This document shows positions 1 to 11,349 of a stretch of 64,000 nt of DNA, one piece after another. Source of the DNA: Platynereis dumerilii (taxonomy: Eukaryota; Annelida; Polychaeta; Phyllodocida; Nereididae); assembly GCA_026936325.1 (NCBI GenBank), contig JAPTHN010000001.1:9146160-9210159 (forward strand), written 5' to 3'. Numbering within the stretch: position 1 is the first letter of the stretch; every line of letters starts with the position of its first letter. Both the position numbers and the translations under genes were made by a program. The notes beneath the pieces were generated by a model. It was not told the DNA's origin, searched no databases, and saw only the letters and a program-made list of their open reading frames with translations.

Positions 1-1215
1 AAACCTGCAATGACAGATTTGGATATATAGGTACATTTAGGAACAACTTGGGGTTCGCATATCTACTGCCAGGAATTTTTAATCAAATGGAAGGACCAAA
101 AAAAAAAAAAAAATTATCAAGCAGGATGGGAATACCAACAAAGATGTCTTGGGCACATCCAAGAAATTATTACAGGAAGCTGTAAAATACCTTAAGGTTA
201 CATCCACATAGCTACAAGAGCAACTGGTATCATCTGGAATACATGTCCACAAGTCAAACGTATGGATGCATTTGAATGCAGATGGCCTCACTGCCAGAAC
301 ACACAGAAACAAGCTGGCTGATAAAGAAAAAACCGGGACCAGGCCTAAACTTTGCCCAGATGCATTTTGATAAACCAGAGGACTTTTTGGCTAATATTCT
401 TTTGGCAGATGAACTATAAAAAATTAGGTTAAAATTTAATTATAAAGTCACACAAACAACCGATAAATTTGCTGCAATGTGAACTTGGCTTTCCAGAGAA
501 GAACCTGGTCCCTATAGTGAAGTATGAAGGTGGGAATATCATGTAGAGTGGGTTTTTTGCCTCATCAGAAACTGGCAAACTGGTTCATGTAGAAGGAACC
601 ATGAATCCAAATGTCTATTATGAAATCCAAGGAGATAATATTGTCAAATTGGTGAAGTAGCTTGGTATAAAGTGCTCTTGGGTGTTCCAGCAGGACAACA
701 ATCCAAAACACACAAGTGGGTCAACTAAATCCAAAATAAATTAGAATAAATACAAGCGTTTGTAATGACCCAGCCAGATCCCAGATGTGAATCCCATCGA
801 GATATTGTCGTTTGACCTCAAAAAGCGGGCGAATGCAGGTAATCCCCAGGACATTCAATGGTGACACAGTTTTACATGGAGGCATGGCCGAAAATTCCAG
901 TGCAAAGATGTTAGAACCTTATTCAAGAGTACATGAAGCATCTTCAAGCCAATTTCGCCACCCGTTTAGGAAACACAAGGTATTGACTGTCTGAAATTAG
1001 AAGGGTGTACTTACTTTTGCAATGACCATTTTTTCCATACCCAACTATATTAATTTAATGGGAGACTGAATTTGTGAATTAGTAATATAATTTTATGCAC
1101 ATATATTAGGCTGACACTATATCATTGTAAGTGTGTGAATATATAATAATTTGTACCCTTGAGAGACAAAAGTTTGAAATATAGCATGGGGTGTACTTAC
1201 TTTCGAGAGCAACTG
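1..1215 (+). mobile_element. Degraded Tc1-like transposon, 3' portion
   Basis: Broken + strand reading frames give Tc1 transposase pieces in order: a stretch like RTHRNKLADKEKT near 290-335, GFFASSETGKLVHVEGTMNP near 550-610, the DDE-region QQDNNPKHTSGSTK near 690-725 and a PDVNPIE motif near 783-800. Stops and frameshifts interrupt it, so it is a fossil. Two copies of the Tc1 terminal phrase GGTGTACTTACTTT lie at about 1003-1017 and 1190-1203. The left end is outside the window, so total length and target duplication cannot be seen. Confidence 0.8.
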
Positions 1216-2429
1216 TATATGGGAGACCTTGGTGTGTGAAATTGTTCAGATACTGCATGCAATTTGTTTCCTGACCATTTGAACTCAATTATTCACCTTT
1301 TCATGTATTTGCCACATGCTTTTTTCCTTTAAATAAGTTTTTTTAAAATGGAAATAATATACATAACTAGGTAACTTATCACATCCCTTCAGAAAAATTA
1401 GGTCAGTCAACAGTTTGCATGTCAGAAATTTACAAAACATAAGCAGGATTGAGGCATCAATTTCTGACATCAATTTCCATAGTTTAGTTGGTTTACCAAT
1501 GCTTATTATGAATATATTGGAGAAATATCCAAGTGTGTGATTTCTTTTGACCCACCCAATTTTGGACATTTTGAATTCAGAGCCTCTTTACAACTGCAAA
1601 TCATATATGATTCTGGTTTTTTTCACTGCCATGAGTTGAAAAACAATCACAACAAATAATCTGAAGTGTTTTCATTCCAATATAGGCAGATTTTACGATG
1701 CCACATAACTTTGAAAACAACAGCCCTCGCTGTATGAATACATTCGACCTCAACTGTATATGGATAGATAGACAGATATTTTGACAAAGTTGCATTATGT
1801 ATGTGGCTTCAAAAATATGGCTATTTTTGGGTCCGAGAAGTTTGAGAAGGTAAATGTGATTGAGGGAAACTGAAGCCAGACTTTTGGTCAACAAATATAT
1901 ATACTGGACAGCAAAAGAGATACATTTGTCTCTTACATTTTACATATTACAAGATAAAATACGGATGGCCATATGTGGAACGTGTCCGAATTAAAAAAAT
2001 CAGCCCCTTTCTTATATTGTTTTTAATGCCTTCAATAACTACTTTCAAAGCTCTACTAAATTGAGGCCTGTCATAACAAGAGATAACGATGCTCATTAGA
2101 ATCACCTGACATTTGAAAGAACTTGACATTTTTCATTTTAATGAAATTTAGCTGGTTATTCAAAATTTAAGTCTGCCATTTAGCACGGAGTAAATGCATT
2201 AATTTTTTTTGTTTTCAGCTGTTGGGGGAATAAATTTCCTTGTTTTGTTTTCACCATCTAATGTAGTGTGAGCTTAAAAACATTGATGTCAAGGAAACCA
2301 AAAGGGTAATATCAATCACTTCCTGTCATATAATCCTAAACTGACTTTATCAAATTTAGCATAACTTCTCTCCGGTTTTCTTAGAATATCCTTACACATG
2401 AAAAAAGCATCCTCTGGAGATATAGAGAA
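1216..2429. other. No gene seen; one solo Tc1 end
   Basis: AT-rich sequence with only short unsupported ORFs. At 1722-1755 lies a Tc1/Sleeping-Beauty-type end (TACAGTTGAGGTCGAA read on the - strand), matching the one at 21838-21872. I see no transposase next to it. Confidence 0.5.
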
Positions 2430-2655
2430 ATGAATAGGTTATCTACGACGGGAGAGGGACTAATTGATTTATCACCTGAGATCGAGCTTTAAATCAATGT
2501 ATGATAAACACATTATTCCTGATCCCATGGTGAATAACAGGCTTATACAATGGAACAAACTATCAAACATGATACTATAAGTGGACAACAAAGAATATGG
2601 GAATTATCACCCTGAAATAATAGCATGGGATTGGCTGACAGAGGTGTCGAATAGT
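2430..2655 (+). repeat. Dispersed repeat, family also at 31370-31590
   Basis: Contains CCTGATCCCATGGTGAATAA, GTGGACAACAAAGAATATGG and GGGATTGGCTGACAG. The same phrases in the same order are found reverse-complemented at 31370-31590, so this is a two-copy interspersed repeat, probably a short non-coding DNA transposon. No terminal repeats were resolved. Confidence 0.7.
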
Positions 2656-2704
2656 CCAGTTGTCAGTATTGCTGCCAAAACTCAGATATAGGTAGTCACG
2701 AGGC

Positions 2705-2955
2705 TTGAATGGCAAAATGGCAGGCATAACAAGAGATGTTGCACTTTTACCTCGTGTGAGGGACCTTGTACTTGCCCAAACACAGACGCATTGGGTTGCC
2801 CGTTCAACATCTCATTCAATTGACATCCACTAGGGATTCTACAAGCTGGTACATGGAAAATATTTGGGATTCACCGCCCATGCAGAGTATGAGCACATGC
2901 AGGCAAAGACCTTCTGCAGAGCAGGCCATGCTCTCTGGCACTGAGCCATCCAGAC
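2705..2955 (-). mobile_element. tRNA-derived SINE, family A
   Basis: Read on the - strand this has the same order of words as the copy at 24168-24480: CTGCTCTGCAGAAGGTCTTT, GCCTGCATG, GTGGATGTC, GAATGAGATGTT, GGGCAAGTACAAG and TCCCTCACACGAGGTAAA. The 5' part corresponds to the tRNA-related head and the 3' part to the body. No GATA tail is left on this copy. Confidence 0.7.
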
Positions 2956-3965
2956 TGAGGATTGCAATGTCTATATTGTAACAAATGATGTGATATTCAA
3001 TAAGAAAAAATTTGGTAGGTAGGCCTAATTGAATTTGGGACAATACCACAAAGTACTTCCATTAATCAGTGTATACCATATTGTCAGTATTGATAACTTG
3101 TGTGTCTGTCTTAATAATCAGTAATATAAGTTTAGATATGTACAATAATCCCGTAATTTTGCCTTATAAGCATGAAAATCTATCAGAAAAGCTGTATGCG
3201 AATTTGACCTATCTTTCTCTGTCTTTTGGCCTTTTAATACAAATGAAACTATTTATTTATATCCATTGGTCCGTCCATAAGATTCCTGTGTACAATTGAT
3301 AGAATAGATAAGGGCAATGTATAGTTGAAAGAGCAGGGAGGTTGACCAACTGTCTTTTTCTCCTTCTTTGTGCTCCCTCCTAAAATATATTTTTCCTCTG
3401 TTTTACAAACATCTGTTTTCCTTTCTGGTAAGAGAGTGAACTAATACAGCTGCACAAACCAAGGGCTATTTATTCAGTTGTCTGGTGCTGCTTGTGTACT
3501 AAGTATTATGCGGCTGTGCAGCTGCGTACAGTTGGAAAAGGAAACAATAGTCTGTAGCATTTTATCTCATGCAGAATAAATAGCCTTTATTTTGGAATAA
3601 TGGATGACTGGTTCGATTACTGTGGCTTGCTGTAATACATTTATGCACTCTTTTGGTTAATTTATCAGCAGAGGAAGAGGACACAGCAGTCAGACAACTG
3701 ACTGGTTCTAAATCTTGATTGAAATTGTTGTCCAACGTATGTCCAGTGACCTGACCAGAGCTGAGATTGAACTGAGGACTATGCGGACCCAGCGATAGGT
3801 CAGTCTTCTTTCGTATTTCTGAATTTATGTACAGGTGGTGTCTCCAAGCAATAGGAGCTCTGATGGAATCCCCTTCGCCTTTCGTTGTTGACCAGGCCAA
3901 GAAGTCTAACTTAATGAGTGTGTTTGTTGAATGCTTGATTGCTTGGGTCAGCGACACTGTATTGA
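2956..3965. other. No feature recognised
   Basis: Only overlapping short ORFs on both strands (the longest is 142 codons on the - strand at 3562-3990), without domain-like sequence or clear splice signals. Confidence 0.4.
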
Positions 3966-4200
3966 TTATGTTCTCAAAACAGCAGTTCAACAGAAAAGTG
4001 TGTTGTTATCATACAGATCGGGGGATTGTAATGTGTTAACAACCAGATTATTATTAACTGTTGGTCACAGGATTTCACTTACTTTGCAAACAAACCAGAA
4101 AATATGTGGTGGCCTTCCCCAAACACAAAATAGCCCTACCCCCTAATCGTTGTGCCACCTACCGATAATACCAGTCGTAATCCCCATATGGAGACAGACC
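3966..4200 (-). mobile_element. MITE copy, family also at 50029-50283
   Basis: On the - strand it begins GGTCTGTCTCCATATGGGGA at 4200 and matches the copy at 50029-50283 along its length (ATTACGAC, TATTATCGGTAGGTGGCAC, AAGTGAAATCCTGTG, ATCTGGTTGTTAA, AACTGCTGTTTTGAGAA). The far terminal repeat is lost here but present in the other copy. Confidence 0.75.
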
Positions 4201-5084
4201 TATTTGAAGCCCAGAGTACTACCAACTGATAAGATCATCTGGATGGTAAAGTTGAAAGATTTAAATTTCATATAACACATCTAAAATAATATTATTATGT
4301 TCATACCTGGAATGTTTTGGTGATCAATTTGTTTTAAGTGAAAAATTGAAATCCTGGAGTAGCAGCTCTATAAATCCCTGTCGGCAAATTGACCTATTTT
4401 GACATCAGGGGACATAAATTTATTGTCCAAACTGCTTGCACGCTAGGTCATGGTAAAATTACCACAGTGACTATATTGCTCTTTTCAGGGCTCTTTTCTT
4501 GTTAACCATTTATTTTTTGCCAATATCATTTGTCTAAATAACTGCAGGAAAACACTCCATATCAATTCTTTCATTCAGTGCCAATTTCTTTACAAAATGT
4601 GCTTAAAAACAGATAGTGTGCTGGGTTAAAGATACATCATACAGTCCATTATACATTATCCCTTTGATATATTAGTCCCCTCAAAAATCGATTCATTCCT
4701 CAGAGTATCAATTCCCAAGACTAATTGACAAAGCACATGGCAATTATCGCCTGTATAAAGCTGAACAATCACTCTTTGTGATGAAAGAGTTACTTCAATA
4801 TTTTTTAGCGTGATGTAATCACTTGAACGTCTAATAGGCAAAAAAAGTTATCGAGAGAGCAAATGATGCATGTTTGTCAACTTATTTATTGCAGTATTGC
4901 ACAGAGGAGAGCTTAATAATTTGGATTTTTGTTGAAAATCTTGGTCTAAAGAGAAAAAATAATATCCCTATTACAGTATACGGTGCAGAAGGACAAATGG
5001 TTTATGATTTATGTCGTGGATCGACAAAGTGGCGAGATGATACATTGTATCTGTGGCTTACCATAGGCTTACCTATAGATTTTT
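4201..5084. other. No feature recognised
   Basis: AT-rich, no ORF above 80 codons, no clear repeat. Confidence 0.4.
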
Positions 5085-5215
5085 GCAGATTAGTCCTCCA
5101 AACAGATTGAAAATTAACTTTCAACTTCTACTTGTGATGTCACCGGCTTAAAAATGCTTTTACAGTTTGTTTTTGTCAGTTATTATTTTATCAATTGATT
5201 CAGATAAGCTTGATT
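5085..5215. repeat. Dispersed ~120-bp repeat, second copy at 21890-22010
   Basis: Shares GCAGATT, AAAATTAACTTTCAACTT, GTGATGTCAC, CTTAAAAATG, TTTGTCAGTTAT and TTGATTCAG in the same order and orientation with 21890-22010. At 21838-21872 the other copy lies beside a Tc1-type end, so it may be internal Tc1-related sequence. Confidence 0.6.
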
Positions 5216-5599
5216 TCTTAGATTCTTGAAATTCAACTTTATTTCACATTATAGTGTACCAGAATTGTCCATTGGGCAATTCAATTGTGATTAAAAGTCA
5301 AAACGGGTCTCATAATGCACAAAAAAACCATTTTAAATGGATTTAGTAGCCTTTCAACATAGACAGTCTGCAGCCCAGTTGCGTGTGTGGCCCAGAAATT
5401 TGTCACCATTACATTGTCGGCCGCCTAGCGACCGGAAAGCAGTGCTCTAAAATTTGCATACAAGTGGTTTGCATCCATCTGTAACATTGGAGACATCTAT
5501 GGCCTAAATGTCCACAAACTAGATTGGAAAAGGGAGGTGAAAACAGCAAGTTACACTAGGAACTAAGCTAGTTACGGCAGCGAAAGATGAGAGCACCCT

Positions 5600-6510
5600 C
5601 TGCTGGTTTATTCCTAACATAAACCTGATACATCACAGTTTATGGGACTCATGTAGGGGCGAACCAAGAATGGTTGAGGCAGCCACCTGCAGGACCAGAA
5701 TGCTCAGTGGACGGTTTATGACCCAAAAGCTAAGAGCAGAATTTACACCAAGAAATATCAGTGCATCATGTAAACCTCGCAGAGCGGAAGTGGAAGACAT
5801 CGCCCACAATGGCCCCACATCCTAGTAAAATGTAAAGTCTTGGAAGTGCAAAGAAGGAGTGACATCGCAAAATAATAGAGCATTACGAGGAACTGGGTAT
5901 CAGGCCTCAAATGGACAAGGATGAACTTTGCTCGGCGATTATCAACAGCGACTGCTACAAAGGGTCTAATGTACATGGACTTAGACAAATAGAAATTCCA
6001 TCAGATGGCCTTTCCAAGATTAACAAACTCCGTAGCTAACTATGCCACAAATTAGTCAGGAAGCTTGACTACTTGTTGCAGAAGCCATAGTTTTAGACAA
6101 CCAGGAAGAGTAACATTAATAACGAGACCTACACTTCACCAGAGTAGCCTGAGCAGCCCATGCAGGAGAGGTTAAGTTGTCGCCAAGGAGGGTATAAAAC
6201 CCCCCAGCCCGAAAAACCACAAACGACATAATTCATTATAGCCGCTTATGTTACCTGCCCTGCTTTTATAAAATATAGCACAGCCGTAGTATTTTAGCTC
6301 TTAGCTTGTAGTTTTTAGTTCAAAGTTTTTAGTCCTTGTTTTTAACCTGATGCCACTTTTCCGGCCTCAGGGAATGCTCCTAGTGGATTTTACAAACTTT
6401 TAACTGACTGAACATGAATTTTACTCATGAAGGATTTTATATTAGTTTTTATCCTGACTTGGAGGTACGTCTGATAAACAGGCGGAAATTATAATAGAAG
6501 AAGAAGAAGC
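5600..6510 (+). mobile_element. LINE 3' end, degraded
   Basis: Fragments in several + strand frames read like the C-terminal part of a non-LTR retrotransposon ORF2: RTRMLSGRFMTQKLRAEFTP near 5697-5756, RRAEVEDIAHN near 5783-5815 (equivalent to the usual CxxC...EDIxHxLxxC zinc-knuckle region) and a following helical stretch. After about 500 bp of 3' UTR it ends in an (AGA)n tail at 6495-6509. Many stops: it is a fossil. Clade not determined. Confidence 0.6.
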
Positions 6511-6915
6511 GTTCTATTGGCGATTTTCGAATCAACCTAGTGCGGCTACCTTCAACTTCCTGCGGCTAACGCAAATTAAGTACGGCTGCATGACTCGCTA
6601 TTGTGTGGCTAGCTTCCAAAAAGCCTCTGTTCCTCTTATTGAGGTGCTTCGCGTCAAATAGAATCACTCAGACTATATCATCGACAGGTTGAGGCAACAA
6701 CTAAAAAAAATAACGTGCAAGCACTTTAAGCTGCGTCAAAGATTCTCCCTCCATTATATGCCCCCCCTCAGGCCACTTCTAGATACGTCTCTACTATCAC
6801 CCCTTATCAACAACCACTATTGTTCCATGACCCCTATGTAACAAGCCCCCTGATTGGCCAACAACCCACCTGCATAATGTGATGCTTACCTGTGTGCGTT
6901 GGTGTGTGACAGGCA
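6511..6915. other. No feature recognised
   Basis: Single-copy-looking AT-rich sequence between the LINE tail and a palindrome. Confidence 0.35.
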
Positions 6916-6971
6916 GGTCAATAACACATGTGTTATTCACTGATCAGTGAATATCACATGTGTTATTGACC
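6916..6971. repeat. 56-bp near-perfect palindrome
   Basis: GGTCAATAACACATGTG at the left edge is mirrored by CACATGTGTTATTGACC at the right edge, around a TCACTGATCAGTGA centre, with one mismatched pair. The phrase GGTCAATAACA recurs at about 7900 and GTGAATATAAC at about 7960, so the palindrome is probably part of a larger palindromic transposable element that also covers 7886-7980. Confidence 0.8.
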
Positions 6972-7248
6972 TCCCTGGAAAAAAAAAATTCTCCCAAAAA
7001 CAAGAAAAAAGAAAATTTCCGAAGAAAAAAAATTTACAAAAAAAGAAAAATTCCAAAAAAAAAAATTCCCAAAAAAACAAAAAAATTTCCGAAAACAAAA
7101 AAAAATCCTAAAAATAAAATATTTCCAAAAAAGTCCAAAAAAAAAGCCCCTCTCCCTAAAAAAAGAAGCCAAAATAAAAAATTCCGAAGTAATAGAAAAA
7201 CACTTTCTGAAAATAATCATTCTACAAAAAAAATTGTTATGGAACAAA
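6972..7248. repeat. A-rich low-complexity tract
   Basis: Imperfect runs of AAAAAA separated by TTCC or TTCCC words. It produces a Lys/Pro-rich open frame on + and a Phe-rich one on -, which are composition artefacts. A similar but shorter tract lies at 53990-54130. Confidence 0.8.
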
Positions 7249-7885
7249 ACAATTCGACCGCTGAGCGCAAAAAGGGACTTAGTGCCACTAAGTCCCTTTT
7301 TGAATTATTGCATTTTTCGATAGTTCAAGACCTTAGGATTAATGTCTGTGAATATTGGAACAAAGCAGGTTCAATTAAAGGAGATATTGCAGGTCAAAGT
7401 ACAGGATGACACTATTTGTGGAATAAAGTGGCATTTTCAAGTTTTTGTTGTCCCTTTTTGTCTCTGCAATTAGAAAATTTCACCCAACGCAAAAAGGAGC
7501 ATAGTGCTGTTATGCTCCTTTTGGCACTGAAATTTACTAAACAATGATAGAAAAAATACTAGCACTAAGCTCCTTTTTGCACCGAAACAAGTTGGCGCAA
7601 AAAGGAGCTTAGTGCATCTATGCTCCTTTTTGCCCCACTGATAATGCTTTGTTTAATGCAAGAAGGAGCATTGGTCTTATTTCATAAAAAGTAATAATAT
7701 TAGCATCATTTTTTTAATAAACATTTGTAGAAAATGTATATATGAATGTATATACCAAAAATCATTCAAATCGGACCAGTATTGACCGAGCAAGAACTGA
7801 AAACAACTGTTCAAAAGTAAAAGGCCTTTTTCTCAAAATGCCATTTTTCCACTAAGCTCCTTTTTGCGCCAAGCGGTCGAATTGT
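7249..7885. mobile_element. MITE built from repeated hairpin modules
   Basis: The ends are inverted repeats: ACAATTCGACCGCT followed by GCGCAAAAAGG on the left and CCTTTTTGCGCC then AGCGGTCGAATTGT on the right. Inside, the module GCAAAAAGGAGCWTAGTG occurs again in both orientations (near 7263-7302, 7489-7523, 7562-7582, 7603-7635, 7852-7870), so several modules form their own hairpins. No coding capacity. Terminal inverted repeats are about 35 bp with a few mismatches; no target duplication is obvious. Confidence 0.75.
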
Positions 7886-8489
7886 GGACTTCAGTTTCGG
7901 TCAATAACAGGTTTTACGGACCTGACCTAGTGATATTCACCTCGGCCTTCGGCCTCGGTGAATATAACAAGATTGTGCACTTTTCAGCTGCAGTGTGCAT
8001 TGGTAAAGTTCATTTGCACAAGTGTGAACTTTTTTTTGGGTCACCCTGTAAAATTGCCTTGTGGGATCCACAAAACGATCAGACCCTTTACAAACTATAT
8101 ATCAAATTGTCCGTTGAAAAACAAGCTATCACCTTATTCAAGTTGCAACAATCAAGAATGAATATTCAAAAACATGTAAGCTCTAGAAGCAAACCGAAAG
8201 TGAGTGTACACGTTCCCGTGCTACAAGCCATCGTGAAACACTTCCATCAAGCATTTGAATCTGTCTGTTACTCCAAAGAGTCAGGCAATCATGAATGGGA
8301 CAGTGCTAGAATAAAACAGAATGATAGTTTAATCTAAAAATAGCTTTTGACTTGACTTTTTGCTGGAGGCACTGCAAGCATGAAACCTGGTGCCGCTGAA
8401 ATAGATTGTCGCGTCACGACCACAACGCCGCCGGTGCACTCGGGAGTTATTATTTTTCAACTCATGAACTTTCAGGCCCTCAATTATTG
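7886..8489. other. Unassigned stretch with a hairpin and one 157-codon ORF
   Basis: A hairpin GATATTCACC...GGTGAATATAAC with a CGGCCTTCGGCC centre lies at about 7942-7972. A + strand open frame runs 7864-8337, but its first part lies in MITE and palindrome sequence, the rest matches no family I know, and there is no splice or polyA context. I do not call it a gene. Confidence 0.4.
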
Positions 8490-8490
8490 A

Positions 8491-8560
8491 GAAGCCCAAT
8501 TAGCTCAGTTGGCAGAGTAGCGGATTATTCTTGAGACTGCTCGCATTGGTATGTGCATAC
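8491..8560 (+). repeat. tRNA-like A-box fragment
   Basis: GCCCAATTAGCTCAGTTGGC followed by AGAGTAGCGGATTATTCTTGAGA resembles the 5' half of a tRNA, including the A box TAGCTCAGTTGG. The T-arm B box (GGTTCRANNCC) is absent, so this is a truncated tRNA-derived SINE head or tRNA pseudogene rather than a working tRNA. Confidence 0.6.
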
Positions 8561-8761
8561 TATATTTTTCACAGATGATTCTACAGACGGATAGACAGAT
8601 GTTTTATCACACAATTGTCGTTCTGAGTTATTAAACTAAGTTTTCCTGCCTTACTTCAGCAGTTCATAGATCCTTCTACTTATATGACTCTGCATTCAGT
8701 ACGGCAAACTGCAATTCTTTTTTTTAAGAATTTTTTTTATTTTGTACTGTATCTTTATAAT

Positions 8762-9830
8762 GGACAGACAGACAGACAGACAGACAGACAAATTCTTTAT
8801 TGACCTGTGTAAAAAATATACACCCAGCCCTATATGGGCTTACAAGTCATAAAAACAATTCAAAAGTAACTTTAACAACAAATTTTCTGGAAACTACAAT
8901 ATTAAAATATTTACAATCACATATTTACAATATCAAAACATTTACAATCACATATTTACATTATTTAAACAACAAACTTCTTCTTCTATGGAAAGCTTTA
9001 AACAAATATTCTGCGGTAAATTTAACTAAATCTTTGGACATCAACAACTTAAACTTTTCTTGTAATGATAAAAAGTAAAAATCCACACAATAATCTAAAA
9101 CACGAGTTAAAAGTAAATTACGTAAATCATTATAAGTATTACAATGGAACAAAAAATGATTTTCATCTTCAAGAACATGATAGGAACAAAATTCACAAAC
9201 TCTATATTCTAATGGTACATCATTGTAACGTCCTGTCTCTATTGCTAATGGTAAAACAACAAACCTAAATTGTGAAACAACAGACAAATGACCTCTATCA
9301 AAAATTGTATATACATAATTCTCAGTACCAAATGTAGTTTTAAACTCTCTGTAAGTTCTTAATTTTGGCATGTTAGTTACTTTATTTTTCCAGTTGGTTT
9401 TATAAATTTCCATCAGTTGACGTTGTGCCTTTTCCAGGTTAATAGGTAAATTTTCTAAGAAATTTTGAGTAAGATTTAATTTAGTGAATATTTGTAAAAC
9501 TTCACTACTCCAATTTCTCTTGTTAATTTGTTTATCAACTTCAAACACTTGCTTTGTTAGTCTGTTTTCATCCATGTAAACAAGTCTATTCCAAAGAAGC
9601 TTTGCTTCTGTTACTGCTTATTCAGCGGAACATTTTTGAAGGTATATTAGGTTTCAATATTGAAGAATATCAATTGCTGTTCACAAGACGCTTCAGATGG
9701 TTAATTAAACAAATGATGTTGTTAGTTTTTGTTCTTACGAAACATGATTCTATTCTGAATATCCTTTGGGGTAGGTCTCAGCTTATTAAGTACCTGAAGG
9801 GCGTGGCTGGTCCATTTCCTTTCTAATTAA
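8762..9830 (-). mobile_element. LINE copy A, 3' portion of ORF2 plus 3' UTR
   Basis: A 204-codon - strand frame (8961-9575) covers the region after the reverse transcriptase: LLWNRL upstream, then RLTKQVFEVDK, PKLRTYREFK, LPLAIETGR and a CEFC...EDENHFLFHC zinc-knuckle-like motif (CCHC). Closely related protein fragments lie at 20219-20476 and 23214-23600. The 3' UTR holds a hairpin AAGCCC-6-GGGCT (8823-8843), CAATAAAG and a (CTGT)n tail at 8764-8790. Upstream of 9575 the frame is broken and fades near 9830. 5'-truncated non-LTR retrotransposon; clade not assigned. Confidence 0.85.
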
Positions 9831-10149
9831 CTAAAAGCCTTCTCGGAAATATGTCCTTAGAACATCAGTTTCCATGGCACACAAAGTCCAATAAGACTTC
9901 CTGGAAGACAGAGAAAATACAATTGAAAAGAAGAGCTTCGTTTAAAGGACTTAACATAATTTATGTTTAAGCTGATGCGTTTGAAAGTTACGCACCTCAC
10001 GAACGAATGTGGAATGACTCAGACAAGTTAATGTGCAGTATAAGCAAAGACTTCGTTGCAATTGGTCACAATCAAGACTGATTTGCCATACAGTGGAAAA
10101 TAGGAGTCTGAATAGTCAAAACTGAGACCAACCTGTCAACGCATAGGAA
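9831..10149. other. No feature recognised
   Basis: AT-rich, no credible ORF, no repeat noticed. Confidence 0.35.
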
Positions 10150-10705
10150 GATTTGAATGAAGGAGGACGAAGTGCAACACCTGTGAAAGATTTGAATGAA
10201 GGAGGAACAAGGGCAACGCTCGTGAAAGATTTGAATGAAGGAGGACAAAGTGCAACAACTGTGAAAGATTTGAATGAAGGATGACGACAAAGTGCAATAC
10301 TCGTGAAAGATTTGAATGAAGGAGGACAAAGTGCAACACATGGGAAACATTTGAATGAAGGATGACAAAGTGCAACACTCGTGAAAGATTTGAATGAAGG
10401 AGGACAAAGTGCGATACCTGTGATAGGTTTGAATGAAGGATGACGACAAAGTGCAACACCTGTGAAAGATTTGAATGAAGGAGGTCAATTTGCAACACCT
10501 GTGAAAGATTTGAATGAAGGAGGACAATGTGCAACACCTGTGAAAGATTTGAATGAAGGAGGACAAAGTGCAACACCTGTGAAAGATTTGAATGAAGGAT
10601 GACAAAGTGCAACACTCATGAACCATTTGAATGAAGGAAGACAAAGTACGACACCTGTGATAGATTGGAATGAAGTAGGACTTAGTGCAACACCTGTGAA
10701 AGGAG
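10150..10705. repeat. Minisatellite, 39-bp unit, about 14 copies
   Basis: Units read GTGAAAGATTTGAATGAAGG then AGGACAAAGTGCAACACCT. Some units are 42 bp (GATGACGACAAAG for GAGGACAAAG). Because unit lengths are multiples of three, - strand frames stay open (13-residue repeat SSFIQIFHRCCTL), which gives false ORFs of up to 190 codons. Decayed units may continue to about 10720. Confidence 0.95.
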
Positions 10706-11349
10706 AACTCGATTTAAGAGAGAAGAGTGAAGGTAGCAACAGGTGTAGCTGATCAAAAATTAGAAATAAGACACTTTTGAAAGAAGTGGAATATAAAAAA
10801 AGACAGGTTTGGAAATGAAAAGTGAGAAATAATAGCTTCAGAAGGGACAAAGGTGAAAAGTGCTGCAAACTTGGAAGTGGCAAAGACAAGTTTGTCAACT
10901 GCTACTGAAGAGTGAATCGCGACATAAAGAAGAAAACGACTCAAGATCAGGAAAACAGAGATTTACAGCAATTGAAACTGGCTTTTCGCGAAGTAGAGGT
11001 AACATTGAAGGCAAAACTGTGATACAGGTTTAGATGTGTCAGGTTTGACTGACTGAGACTTGCTTTTTATATATATAGAAGAAGTAACAGAGAGGTAGAA
11101 ATTGTAACAATTGAGACTGAAGAGATCAAGTCGAAATCAGAAACTGATTGACATGTCATAAAAGCGTTCATGCCGCAATCAAACTTGCAACAAAAAGGTG
11201 ACAGAAGTTGTCAAGAAGGACTTTCACCTGCCACATAACAGAAAAATCAAATAAGAAATTACGTAAACAAGCAAGTTTGCTACAAAAAGTTAACTTTTTA
11301 CGCCAAGGAGCTGAGAGAACCCAGTTTAATAAATCCCAGTATAGAGAAA
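10706..11349. other. Unassigned, purine-rich flank upstream of the GPCR gene
   Basis: GA-rich sequence without recognised repeat or ORF. It must contain the 5' UTR and promoter of the downstream GPCR if the first coding exon is right; a TATATATA run at 11070-11077 is the only TATA-like word noticed. Confidence 0.35.

Noticed and set aside
6960-7409. Lys-rich 149-codon + strand ORF
   Set aside because: It is the translation of an A-rich low-complexity tract and then runs into a MITE; the complementary strand is equally open and Phe-rich.
7864-8337. 157-codon + strand ORF as a gene
   Set aside because: Its beginning lies in MITE/palindrome sequence and the remainder resembles no family I know; no splice or polyA support.
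8491-8560. Functional tRNA gene
   Set aside because: A-box region present but no B box, no closing acceptor stem.
10072-10898. Overlapping - strand ORFs of 190, 159 and 137 codons
   Set aside because: They come from the 39-bp minisatellite, whose period is a multiple of three, and not from a recognisable protein.
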